The notes below the pieces were generated by a model. It had not been told where the DNA came from, did not search any database, and was given only the letters and a program-made list of their open reading frames with translations. The translations under genes and the position numbers were made by a program. From the NCBI GenBank assembly GCA_031551515.1, contig JAVBNL010000011.1, positions 62,001 through 126,000 of the forward strand: a DNA stretch of 64,000 nucleotides, read 5' to 3'. This stretch comes from FLUQ01 sp031551515. GTDB taxonomy: Bacteria > Desulfobacterota > Desulfovibrionia > Desulfovibrionales > Desulfovibrionaceae. This document shows positions 17,196 through 24,439 of the stretch, piece after piece. Position 1 is the stretch's first letter; the number at the start of each line of letters is the position of its first letter.

Positions 17196-18436
17196 GCCGC
17201 ATTGAAGAATCCGCCGCCGGCCGTTTGTGCATCGTGCTTGTGGGCTTGCCCGCGCGCGGCAAATCCACCCTGGCGCTGCGCCTGCGCGACGGGCTGGAAG
17301 CCGAAGGCGTGCGCGTGCGCATTTTCAACAACGGGGCGCTCAGGCGCATCCATTACGGCGAAGCTTCGTCAGAACCCTGGTTTTACGACCCGGAAAATGC
17401 CGAAGGCAACCAGGCCCGGGACAAACTCTCGCGCATGAACATGGAACTGGCCCGGCAATACCTTGAAACCGAAGGGCACGTGGCCATTCTGGACGCCACC
17501 AATGCAAGCCGCGCCCGGCGGGCAATGCTGGAAAAAGAGATGAGCGGCAAGCCCGTTCTGTACATCGAGTGCATCAACAACGACGCGGACCTGGTGGCGG
17601 CCAGCATTCAGCGCAAGGCAAAGCTGCCGGAATTCGCCCGCATGTCGCGCGACGACGCGGCCCGCCACTTTTCGCAACGCATCAGCTATTACGAATCCAT
17701 CTACAGCCCGCTGGAATCGGAAGCCAACTTCGTGCGGGTGGACACGCTCTATAACCGCATCGTGCAAGAGCAGTTCAGCTTCATCGTGCCCTATTACGTG
17801 CGCATTCGCGACATCATGGTTTCCGACTGGATCAACAACCTCTATCTGGTGCGGCACGGCGAGACCTATTACAACCTGGAAAGCCGCATCGGCGGCAACT
17901 CCCCCCTGACGGAACGGGGCCACGCCCAGGCAAGAGCGCTGGCCGACCACTTCAGAGACAAGCCGGTGCCGTATATCTTCACCTCCACCCGCATCCGGTC
18001 GGAGCAAACAGCCGCCCCCCTGGTGGCGGACCACCCGGACAGCGTGCTCATGAGCATGCCGGAGCTGGACGAAATAGCTGCGGGCCTGTGTGAAAACATG
18101 AGCTATGCGGAAATACGCGAACAATACCCTGATGAGTACGCAGCCAGAGCCAAAGACAAATACAACTACACCTATCCCGGCGGCGAAGGCTATGTGAGCA
18201 TGCGCGAACGGGTGGGCAGGGGTTTTCGCAAGGCGCTCTTTCTTTCCGGCGCGGCGCCCGGCACATTGATCATCGGACACCAGGCCATCAATCGCATGAT
18301 CCTTTCCCTGTTTCTTTACCGCCGCACGGTGGACGTGCCGTATATCTACGTGCCGCATGACAAGTACTATCACATCGTCGCAACGCACCATAAAAAGCTG
18401 TTCGAGTTGGTGCGCTTCATGGGGCCCGCCACATGA
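17192..18436 (+). CDS. Bifunctional 6-phosphofructo-2-kinase / fructose-2,6-bisphosphatase-like protein
   Basis: 414 residues with two domains in the order of the eukaryotic enzyme. Residues 10-205 are a P-loop kinase (Walker A GLPARGKST near 19-27; FNNGALRR; ILDATNASRARR; YIECINND, as in the 6PF2K family). Residues 215-410 are a histidine phosphatase: LVRHGETYYN with the phosphorylated His near 222, SPLTERGHAQA, FTSTRIRSEQTA and IGHQAINRM with the second His. The product would set fructose-2,6-bisphosphate, which is rare in bacteria, so the true substrate is uncertain. The GTG start overlaps the malQ stop by 4 bases and its own stop overlaps the next gene. Confidence 0.8.
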   Translation: MSRIEESAAGRLCIVLVGLPARGKSTLALRLRDGLEAEGVRVRIFNNGALRRIHYGEASSEPWFYDPENAEGNQARDKLSRMNMELARQYLETEGHVAILDATNASRARRAMLEKEMSGKPVLYIECINNDADLVAASIQRKAKLPEFARMSRDDAARHFSQRISYYESIYSPLESEANFVRVDTLYNRIVQEQFSFIVPYYVRIRDIMVSDWINNLYLVRHGETYYNLESRIGGNSPLTERGHAQARALADHFRDKPVPYIFTSTRIRSEQTAAPLVADHPDSVLMSMPELDEIAAGLCENMSYAEIREQYPDEYAARAKDKYNYTYPGGEGYVSMRERVGRGFRKALFLSGAAPGTLIIGHQAINRMILSLFLYRRTVDVPYIYVPHDKYYHIVATHHKKLFELVRFMGPAT

Positions 18437-19119
18437 CCGACACAACCGCCGTTCTGGCCAAAACCCCGCTCTTCAGCGGGCTGCCGCAAGAGGCATTGCG
18501 CGATTTCGCGGTCATTGCCGCCTGGAAAGACGCGCCCAAAAACCAGATCGTCTTTCATGAAGGCGACTTGGCCGAAACCTTGTACATTATCGGCGCGGGC
18601 AAGATGAAAATCTTCCGGGCCGCGCCTGACGGCCGCGAAGTGGTGCTGCACCTTTTCGGCCCCGGGGAAATGTTCGGCGAGGTGGCCGTGCTGCAAGGGG
18701 GAAAATTTCCCGCGTCCAGCCAGGCCCTTGAGCCTTCGCGGCTGCTCTGCCTGCCCCGGCGGGACATGGTCGCTGCCTTCGCCAAGAACCCGGTGCTGGC
18801 CCTGAACATGATGGCCGCCCTCTCTACCCGGCTACGCGCTTTCAGCGCCAAAATAGAGGCCCTGACTTTGCTTGAAACCCCGCAGCGCCTGGCCGCCTAT
18901 CTGGTGCACGAAAGCGGCGTGCGCGACGGGGCGGACACCTTCCGCCTGGACGTCAGCAAGGGCCTGCTTGCGGCCATGCTGGGCACGGCGCGCGAGACCC
19001 TTTCCCGCTGCCTGACCCGCATGGCGGAACAGGGCGCCATACGCCTTGAAGGCCGCGACGTACGTATTCTTAACCGAAGTTATTTGGAAGATCTCGCCAA
19101 GGGATTAGAAAAACTATAG
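18433..19119 (+). CDS. Crp/Fnr-family transcription regulator
   Basis: 228 residues. The cyclic-nucleotide-type beta barrel (10-130) contains EGDLAETLYIIGAGKMKIF and FGPGEMFGEVAVLQGG, followed by the dimer helix and a winged helix (150-215) with SKGLLAAMLGTARETLSRCLTRM as the recognition region. No N-terminal FNR-type cysteine cluster is present. Ligand is unknown; HcpR-like heme sensing or cAMP are options. It overlaps the PFK-2-like gene, so malQ, the kinase and this regulator form one translation unit. A TGTGA-N6-TCACA site at 30630 is a candidate target. Confidence 0.9.
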   Translation: MTDTTAVLAKTPLFSGLPQEALRDFAVIAAWKDAPKNQIVFHEGDLAETLYIIGAGKMKIFRAAPDGREVVLHLFGPGEMFGEVAVLQGGKFPASSQALEPSRLLCLPRRDMVAAFAKNPVLALNMMAALSTRLRAFSAKIEALTLLETPQRLAAYLVHESGVRDGADTFRLDVSKGLLAAMLGTARETLSRCLTRMAEQGAIRLEGRDVRILNRSYLEDLAKGLEKL

Positions 19120-19145
19120 AATGTTGGTGCCATCTTTGCTTGTGC

Positions 19146-19269
19146 AAAAAGATGGATTTTGTTCTCTGGCAAGGAATGCGCCGATTCCGGGCCGGGGAGA
19201 GTACTCCGGCGGTACAGCCCCGGCCCGGAATCGGCGCGTGACGCAGCCAGAGGGCAAAAAACACTTTTT
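19146..19269 (+). repeat. Hairpin repeat family A, copy 3
   Basis: A 20-bp perfect inverted repeat (19178-19197 with 19218-19237) encloses a 20-nt loop with GTACTCCGGCGGTAC. The arms equal those of copy 1 except for one compensating base pair (second position G-C there, C-G here). Outer flanks AAAAAGATGGATTTTGTTCT and CACTTTTTG are shared. It ends 11 nt before the kdsB ATG. Confidence 0.8.
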
Positions 19270-19279
19270 GCGAGAAATT

Positions 19280-20026
19280 ATGACGTTTCCCGATTGCTAC
19301 GGTTTCATCCCGGCCCGCTACGCCTCCACCCGCTTTCCCGGCAAACCGCTGGCCGACATTTTGGGCAAGCCCATGTTCTGGCACGTCTGGAACCGGGCCT
19401 CGCAATGCACGCGCCTGAAAAGCGTCAGCGTGTGCACGGATGACGCGCGCATCGCAGAAGCGGCCGAAAAGCTCGGTGTGCCCTGCGTCATGACCAGGGC
19501 TGACCATGCCTGCGGCTCCGACAGGGTGTGCGAGGCCGCCCGGCATTTGAACCTGCCGCCGGACGCGGTGGTCGTAAACATTCAGGGTGACGAGCCCGCG
19601 CTTGCCCCGGCCATGCTCGACGAGCTGCTTGCCCCTTTCAGCGACGCCGCCGTGCAGGCGGCGACCCTGGCCCTGCCCGTGGGGCGCGAAGAGGCCGAAT
19701 CGTTCGACCGGGTAAAAGTAGTGCTTGATACGCAAAAAAACGCTCTGTATTTTTCCCGCGCGCTGATTCCGCATGATAGAGAAAATGCGAGTGTTGATAC
19801 TCTACCCTATTTGTTGCATATCGGGTTGTACGCCTTTCGCATGCACTTGTTGGAACGGTATACCGCGCTTGCGCCCACGTTTCTTGAAAGGCGTGAAAAG
19901 CTGGAACAGCTTCGTTTGCTTGAAAACGGCATTCCCATGCGTGTTTCCATAACCCGCCACCGCAGTCACGGCGTGGATACTCCGGAAGACTTGCGGGATA
20001 TTCTTCCCTTAATGAACAAACTTTGA
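19280..20026 (+). CDS. kdsB: 3-deoxy-manno-octulosonate cytidylyltransferase (CMP-Kdo synthetase)
   Basis: Activates Kdo with CTP for lipopolysaccharide inner-core synthesis. The 248-residue length is standard. GFIPARYASTRFPGKPLADI is the CTP-binding loop; VCTDDARI, HACGSDRVCEAA and VNIQGDEPALAP (metal-binding Asp) are conserved blocks; HIGLYAFR and LEQLRLLENG close the Kdo site. An upstream extension of the frame runs through repeat A3 and is rejected. Its presence supports a Gram-negative outer membrane with LPS. Confidence 0.96.
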   Translation: MTFPDCYGFIPARYASTRFPGKPLADILGKPMFWHVWNRASQCTRLKSVSVCTDDARIAEAAEKLGVPCVMTRADHACGSDRVCEAARHLNLPPDAVVVNIQGDEPALAPAMLDELLAPFSDAAVQAATLALPVGREEAESFDRVKVVLDTQKNALYFSRALIPHDRENASVDTLPYLLHIGLYAFRMHLLERYTALAPTFLERREKLEQLRLLENGIPMRVSITRHRSHGVDTPEDLRDILPLMNKL

Positions 20027-20065
20027 TATGGGCTCGGCTATGACAACGTTACGTGAGGAGCGCAT

Positions 20066-20869
20066 ATGGCACAGGATATAGTCAGCGCGCGCAGGCAGCT
20101 GAGCCAGGTTGCGGGCATGCTGCGCCAGGGCAAGCTGCTGCCTGCGACGCAAAATCTTCTTTCCGCCCTGCGCGTGGTGCTGACCAATCCCCTGATGAAA
20201 GGGGAACGCGACGAGTTCGGCAAACTGTTCAGCGACGCCGTCACCCGCCTGAACAACGACCAGGCTTTGCGTAAAATTTATCCGTTGTCGCTGGAATATC
20301 AGCCCGGCGGTGAAAAAGAGCTGTTCGAAAACGTGCGCGACCTGCTCGACATCTTGCAGGAAGCCAGCCTTTCGGAAGCGGAAGAGATCGCCAACGCCAT
20401 TGCCGCCAAGAAAGAAGCGGCACTGGCCAAAGGCCAGGCGCACCTTGACGCCGAAGAGCACGACCACGCCAGGGCCGTGTTCAAGGCCATTTCCGACGAA
20501 TACCCTGACGACAGCGAACTGAAAGGCAACATCGGCGAGCGCGTGCTCAAAGCCGGCCTGTTTGAAGACGCGGCCACGTATCTGGCCGAGGCCGTCTCCA
20601 TCGACCCCAACGCGTTGCAGCACTATAACCGCCTGGGCATCGCCCTGCGCAAGCTGGGCCGCTTTGACGCCGCCGAAGACTATTACAACAAGGCGCTGCC
20701 CCTTGCGCCCGACGACCCCAATTTACACTTCAACATCGGCCGCATGTACATGGAATGGGGCAAATGGGAAAAGGCCGCGGAACACGGCGACAAAGCTTTC
20801 GCGGCCAAGCCCGATTTTGCCGAAGCCAAAAAGCTGGCCGATTTTTCCCGCCGCAAGATGCAGGGATAG
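20066..20869 (+). CDS. Cytoplasmic TPR-repeat protein
   Basis: 267 residues without a signal peptide. Residues 1-110 are helical with many charged residues. From about 115 there are TPR units: AKGQAHLDAEEHDHARAVFK, then GERVLKAGLFEDAATYLAEAVSIDP, LGIALRKLGRFDAAEDYYNKAL and IGRMYMEWGKWEKAAEHGDKAF, each with the expected small residues at positions 8 and 20. Probably a protein-interaction scaffold; partner unknown. GTGAGGAGC precedes the ATG. A terminator follows. Confidence 0.8.
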   Translation: MAQDIVSARRQLSQVAGMLRQGKLLPATQNLLSALRVVLTNPLMKGERDEFGKLFSDAVTRLNNDQALRKIYPLSLEYQPGGEKELFENVRDLLDILQEASLSEAEEIANAIAAKKEAALAKGQAHLDAEEHDHARAVFKAISDEYPDDSELKGNIGERVLKAGLFEDAATYLAEAVSIDPNALQHYNRLGIALRKLGRFDAAEDYYNKALPLAPDDPNLHFNIGRMYMEWGKWEKAAEHGDKAFAAKPDFAEAKKLADFSRRKMQG

Positions 20870-20892
20870 CCGCACGGCGCAGGCCGCATCAA

Positions 20893-20934
20893 AAACAAAA
20901 AGGGGGGGGCGATATCGCCCCCCTTCTCGTTTTG
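20893..20934. terminator. Bidirectional intrinsic terminator
   Basis: Perfect palindrome GGGGGGCGATATCGCCCCCC at 20904-20923, flanked by an A-rich run on the left and TTCTCGTTTT on the right. It lies between the convergent TPR and dehydrogenase genes and can serve both. It contains a G8 run. Confidence 0.8.
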
Positions 20935-20945
20935 GAACGAACGGA

Positions 20946-21836
20946 TTATTTATATCCTTTGGTTTCCCACAGGCCAAAAAGCGTTTCCAGGTCTTTGGGG
21001 GGCTTTCCGCCCAATTCTTCACGCAGCCCCATGGCGGCGGTCAAGCGCATGCGTTCCACCGCGCCCCTGCACACGGCGGGCACGATGCCCACCGCTTCCA
21101 TCAGGGCGGCGGATTCTTCGGCTTCATGCATGCGGCGCTCGGCGTGCACGGCATCCGCGGCCATGAAGCGGGGAAACATCTTTTCCACCGGTTCTTTGGC
21201 AAAGGTGCCCGCCAGCGAGCGCATCAGGTTGTCTTCTATGCCCAATTTTCGCGCCAGCAAAAACGATTCGTCGCAAAGCGCCTGCAGGCCTTTCATGAAC
21301 GCGCTACGGGTCAGCTTGACTTTGGAGGCCATGCCCGCCGGCCCTTCCAGCAGCTGGCCCTTCATATTCCAGGGGCTGATGCGTTCCACCCATTCTTTGG
21401 CCCCATCGCCGGAGCAGCACATGGGCACCTTGTGCCGGTCGTTGGGCAACGCGCCCATCATGGCGGAGTCCACATAGCGGAAGCCTTTCGCCGCGAAAAC
21501 GGCCGCAAGCTTTTCTTTCAGCATGGGGCTGCTGGAAGTGACGTCCACATACAACACGTCCGGCCGCATGTGCGGCAGAACGGAAAGCGCCGCCGATTCG
21601 TTATGCTGCGCGGGCACGGCGCAGATAACGATATCCGAATCCCGCGCAAGCTCGGCCACGGATGCGACACACGTAACCCCGGCTTCTTTCGCCCGGTTTT
21701 CAACGGTTTGTTTATACGGCCCGCTTGACGCGAGCGCCACGTCAAACACGCGGATGTCTTTCACACCCTCTTCACCCAAGCCTTGGCTCATATAAAATCC
21801 GGCCTCGCCGAAACCCACAAACCCCAATCTGACCAT
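20946..21836 (-). CDS. NAD(P)-dependent dehydrogenase, 6-phosphogluconate/3-hydroxyisobutyrate type
   Basis: 296 residues. The Rossmann motif GFVGFGEAGFYMSQGL opens the protein, followed by DIVICAVPAQHNESAAL and YVDVTSSSP as in beta-hydroxyacid dehydrogenases. The C-terminal helical part (KLTRSAFMKGLQALCDE and beyond) resembles DUF1932-type domains. The Lys of KLTRSAFMK fits the catalytic position. Substrate not predictable. I start at the ATG preceded by AAGGAGG (MVRLGFVG) rather than nine codons upstream. Transcribed towards the TPR gene. Confidence 0.85.
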   Translation of the reverse strand: MVRLGFVGFGEAGFYMSQGLGEEGVKDIRVFDVALASSGPYKQTVENRAKEAGVTCVASVAELARDSDIVICAVPAQHNESAALSVLPHMRPDVLYVDVTSSSPMLKEKLAAVFAAKGFRYVDSAMMGALPNDRHKVPMCCSGDGAKEWVERISPWNMKGQLLEGPAGMASKVKLTRSAFMKGLQALCDESFLLARKLGIEDNLMRSLAGTFAKEPVEKMFPRFMAADAVHAERRMHEAEESAALMEAVGIVPAVCRGAVERMRLTAAMGLREELGGKPPKDLETLFGLWETKGYK

Positions 21837-22016
21837 TGCCGCCTCCTTTGCGTGTGTCGTCACATATCCGGTTTTGCTTACCGCAAGGCGCGGCGCGGGT
21901 CAAACCGGCGCGCGCGGCATCGTGTATGCCGCCCCGCGCTAGGTTTATAGATCCGCTGGTAAAAGAAAACATCTCCGTGTATATTTCAGCCCTCGCCATG
22001 TGCACGGCCGCTTTTT

Positions 22017-22027
22017 GGGGGGGGGGG
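22017..22027 (+). repeat. G11 homopolymer serving as ribosome site, possible phase-variation switch
   Basis: Eleven consecutive G, preceded by T5, end 5 nt before the ATG of the HD-GYP gene and are the only Shine-Dalgarno-like sequence there. Slippage would change SD strength and spacing. With one extra G, an ATG at 21998 would read in frame into the gene. Confidence 0.7.
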
Positions 22028-22032
22028 AATGG

Positions 22033-23244
22033 ATGTTTAATAAAATCAGTGTAAATGATCTGCGTGCCGGCATGTTCGTTGTCGACACCGACGTTTCCTG
22101 GCTGAAACACCCCTATTTATATTCCGTGGAAGGGCTTCTCGCGACAAGCGCCGAGATCGACCGCATTCGAAGCGACGGCTACCTTGAAACGTTCATCGAC
22201 CTGACGCGCTGCGCGCCCGGCAGCCTGCCGTTTGATCTCGCGCAGCTTGTTCTGCCGGGGCAGGGTGCCGCCCCGCCCGCCGAATACACGCCGCCCCCGC
22301 CCCGCGTGCCGCTGGCCGAAGAGCTGCGCGCCGCCCGTTCCATCTATCGCGCATCGCTTTTCCAAGCTAAAGAGATGATGGACAACATGCGCAAGGGAAT
22401 ATTCGACATGCCGCAGGCGGAACCTGTGGTGGACAGCATTCTCGAAAGCCTTGACCGCAATGCCGACGCCCTGGTGGGTCTGTGCAAGCTGCGCCAGACC
22501 GACGACTATACCTATACCCACTGCGTCAACGTTTCCGTGCTTACCGTCATGCTGGCCCGGGGGTTGGGCGCCACGGGCGACAAGCTGCACGCCATCGGCA
22601 TGGGCGGGCTGTTCCACGACCTGGGCAAGGCGCTGATCCCCCTGCGGGTGCTCAACGCGCCGCGCAAGCTCAGCGACGAAGAGTTCGCCATCATGCGCCG
22701 TCACCCCCTGCTGGGCTATGAGCAGATAAAAGAGGTGCAAGGCGTGCCCCCGGAAGTGTTGCAGATCGTGCTTGAACATCACGAGAAACACAACGGCCAG
22801 GGCTACCCGCGCGGCCTTTCCGGGGCTGATATCAGCTTCGCCGGGCAGATTTCTTCGCTGGTTGATGTTTTTGATGCGCTCAGCAGCCGTCGGGTGTATA
22901 AGGAAGCGCTTCCGCTTTCCAAAGCCCTCAGCATCATGTATTCCATGCGGGACAAAGATTTCGCCGGGGCCATGCTTGAACGCTTCATCCGCCTTTTGGG
23001 GGTGTACCCCGTGGGCAGCGCGGTGGAGCTGGAAGACGGCAGGTACGGAGTCGTCGCATCAAGCAACCCTGCCCAACCCCTGCATCCCACGGTCATCCTG
23101 GTGCGGGATAAAGAAGGCAAGGCGCTGGAACGAAAGGTATACGACCTCGCGGCAACGGGGGCTCCGGCCATTGCCCGTTCCGCTTCCGCCCAGGAACTGG
23201 GTGCGGACCCGGGCATTGTGCTCGGCTTGCCCCCAACGGCATAA
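22033..23244 (+). CDS. HD-GYP cyclic-di-GMP phosphodiesterase
   Basis: 403 residues. The N-terminal DUF3391 region (1-130) begins MFNKISVNDLRAGMFV and is followed by the HD-GYP domain (about 135-330): DDYTYTHCVNVSVL, GGLFHDLGKALIP (HD metal site), RHPLLGYE and EHHEKHNGQGYPRGL, which holds the GYP signature. It should hydrolyse c-di-GMP in the cytoplasm. The N-terminal domain suggests a regulatory input. I chose the ATG after the G11 tract; a GTG at 22000 is in frame and would make the tract coding. The RND efflux genes follow after 19 bases in the same operon. Confidence 0.92.
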   Translation: MFNKISVNDLRAGMFVVDTDVSWLKHPYLYSVEGLLATSAEIDRIRSDGYLETFIDLTRCAPGSLPFDLAQLVLPGQGAAPPAEYTPPPPRVPLAEELRAARSIYRASLFQAKEMMDNMRKGIFDMPQAEPVVDSILESLDRNADALVGLCKLRQTDDYTYTHCVNVSVLTVMLARGLGATGDKLHAIGMGGLFHDLGKALIPLRVLNAPRKLSDEEFAIMRRHPLLGYEQIKEVQGVPPEVLQIVLEHHEKHNGQGYPRGLSGADISFAGQISSLVDVFDALSSRRVYKEALPLSKALSIMYSMRDKDFAGAMLERFIRLLGVYPVGSAVELEDGRYGVVASSNPAQPLHPTVILVRDKEGKALERKVYDLAATGAPAIARSASAQELGADPGIVLGLPPTA

Positions 23245-23263
23245 CCTCAGCCCTGAGAAAAGC

Positions 23264-24439
23264 ATGACCGTGCGCGCCTTACGTGTTTTGTTCACCCTTG
23301 TTTCCGTCTGTTCCCTTCTGTCGCTCGTCTCTTGCGGTGACTCCACCGTCACCAGCGTGGCGGGCCGCCCCATACCCGCGGTCACGACCAAGGTGCAGCG
23401 CCGCGACATGCCGCGCACCCTGACGGCCGTGGGCAACGTGCAGGCGGCGGCAAGCGTTGCGGTAAAACCGCAGGTGGGCGGCCAGATTATCGAAGCGCCC
23501 GTGCGTTCCGGCCAGGATGTGACGGCGGGACAGGTTCTGTTCCGCCTTGACCCGCGCCCCTTTGAGGCAACGGTCAACGAGGTCAGGGCTCGCCTGGCCC
23601 GCAACCAGGTGCTGCTGAAAAAAGCCGAAGAAGACATGGGCCGCTTCGCCCGGCTGGTGAAGCAGGACGCGGTCAGCCGCGAACAATACGACCAGGCCGT
23701 GACCAACGCCGCATCGCAGCGGGCGGCCGTTGCGCAAGATACCGCGGCTCTCGCTTCCGCCAAGCTGCAACTGGAATACGCCACCATCACGGCCCCGGTT
23801 TCCGGCCGCGTGGGTGAAGTGCTGATCGACGCGGGCAACGTGGTTAAAGCTAACGACGACCGCACCTTGCTGGTCATCAACACGCTTGCGCCCGCCAAAA
23901 TACGCTTTGCCGTGCCCGAACGCCATTTGCCCGAGCTGCTGCGCCAGTTCAAAGAACGCCCCATCGCCATTCAAGCCCGGCCCGAAGGCGACAGAAGCGA
24001 ACCCGCGGACGGCGTCTTGACCAGCATTGACAACGCCGTGGACCAGGCCACCGGCACCATCCGGCTGGAAGCCACTTTTGAAAACAAAGACCTGCGCCTG
24101 TGGCCGGGCCAGTTTGCCCGCGTCACCGTGGACATGGCCACCATACCCGACGCGCTGGTCATTCCTTCCGCCGCCGTGCTGGAAGGAGTCATCGGCCAGT
24201 ATGTCTACGTGGCGGATAAAAACAGTACTGTTTCCGTGCGCCGCATCTCTTCCTGGCATGCTTCCGAAACCGTCTCCGTGGTGGAAAAAGGCCTGGATGA
24301 AGGCGAAACCGTGGTTACCGACGGCCAGCTCAGCCTGGCGCCGGGCCTGAAAATTGTGGAAAAAGAGCCCGTTCCCGTCTTGAACGCACCCCAGGCCGCC
24401 GCGAAAAACGGCACCAACGCCGCGGGGCAGGCGCGATGA
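23264..24439 (+). CDS. RND efflux periplasmic adaptor lipoprotein
   Basis: 391-residue membrane-fusion protein of the AcrA/MdtA group. The lipobox is SLVSC (Cys near 25), so it is anchored to the inner membrane. VAVKPQVGGQIIEAPVRSGQDV is the first half-lipoyl motif and ITAPVSGRVGEVLIDAGNVV the second, with a coiled-coil hairpin between them (about 90-150). The beta-barrel and membrane-proximal domains follow (GTIRLEATFENKD, LWPGQFARVTVD). It bridges the pump encoded next to an outer-membrane channel, which is not in this window. Confidence 0.93.
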   Translation: MTVRALRVLFTLVSVCSLLSLVSCGDSTVTSVAGRPIPAVTTKVQRRDMPRTLTAVGNVQAAASVAVKPQVGGQIIEAPVRSGQDVTAGQVLFRLDPRPFEATVNEVRARLARNQVLLKKAEEDMGRFARLVKQDAVSREQYDQAVTNAASQRAAVAQDTAALASAKLQLEYATITAPVSGRVGEVLIDAGNVVKANDDRTLLVINTLAPAKIRFAVPERHLPELLRQFKERPIAIQARPEGDRSEPADGVLTSIDNAVDQATGTIRLEATFENKDLRLWPGQFARVTVDMATIPDALVIPSAAVLEGVIGQYVYVADKNSTVSVRRISSWHASETVSVVEKGLDEGETVVTDGQLSLAPGLKIVEKEPVPVLNAPQAAAKNGTNAAGQAR

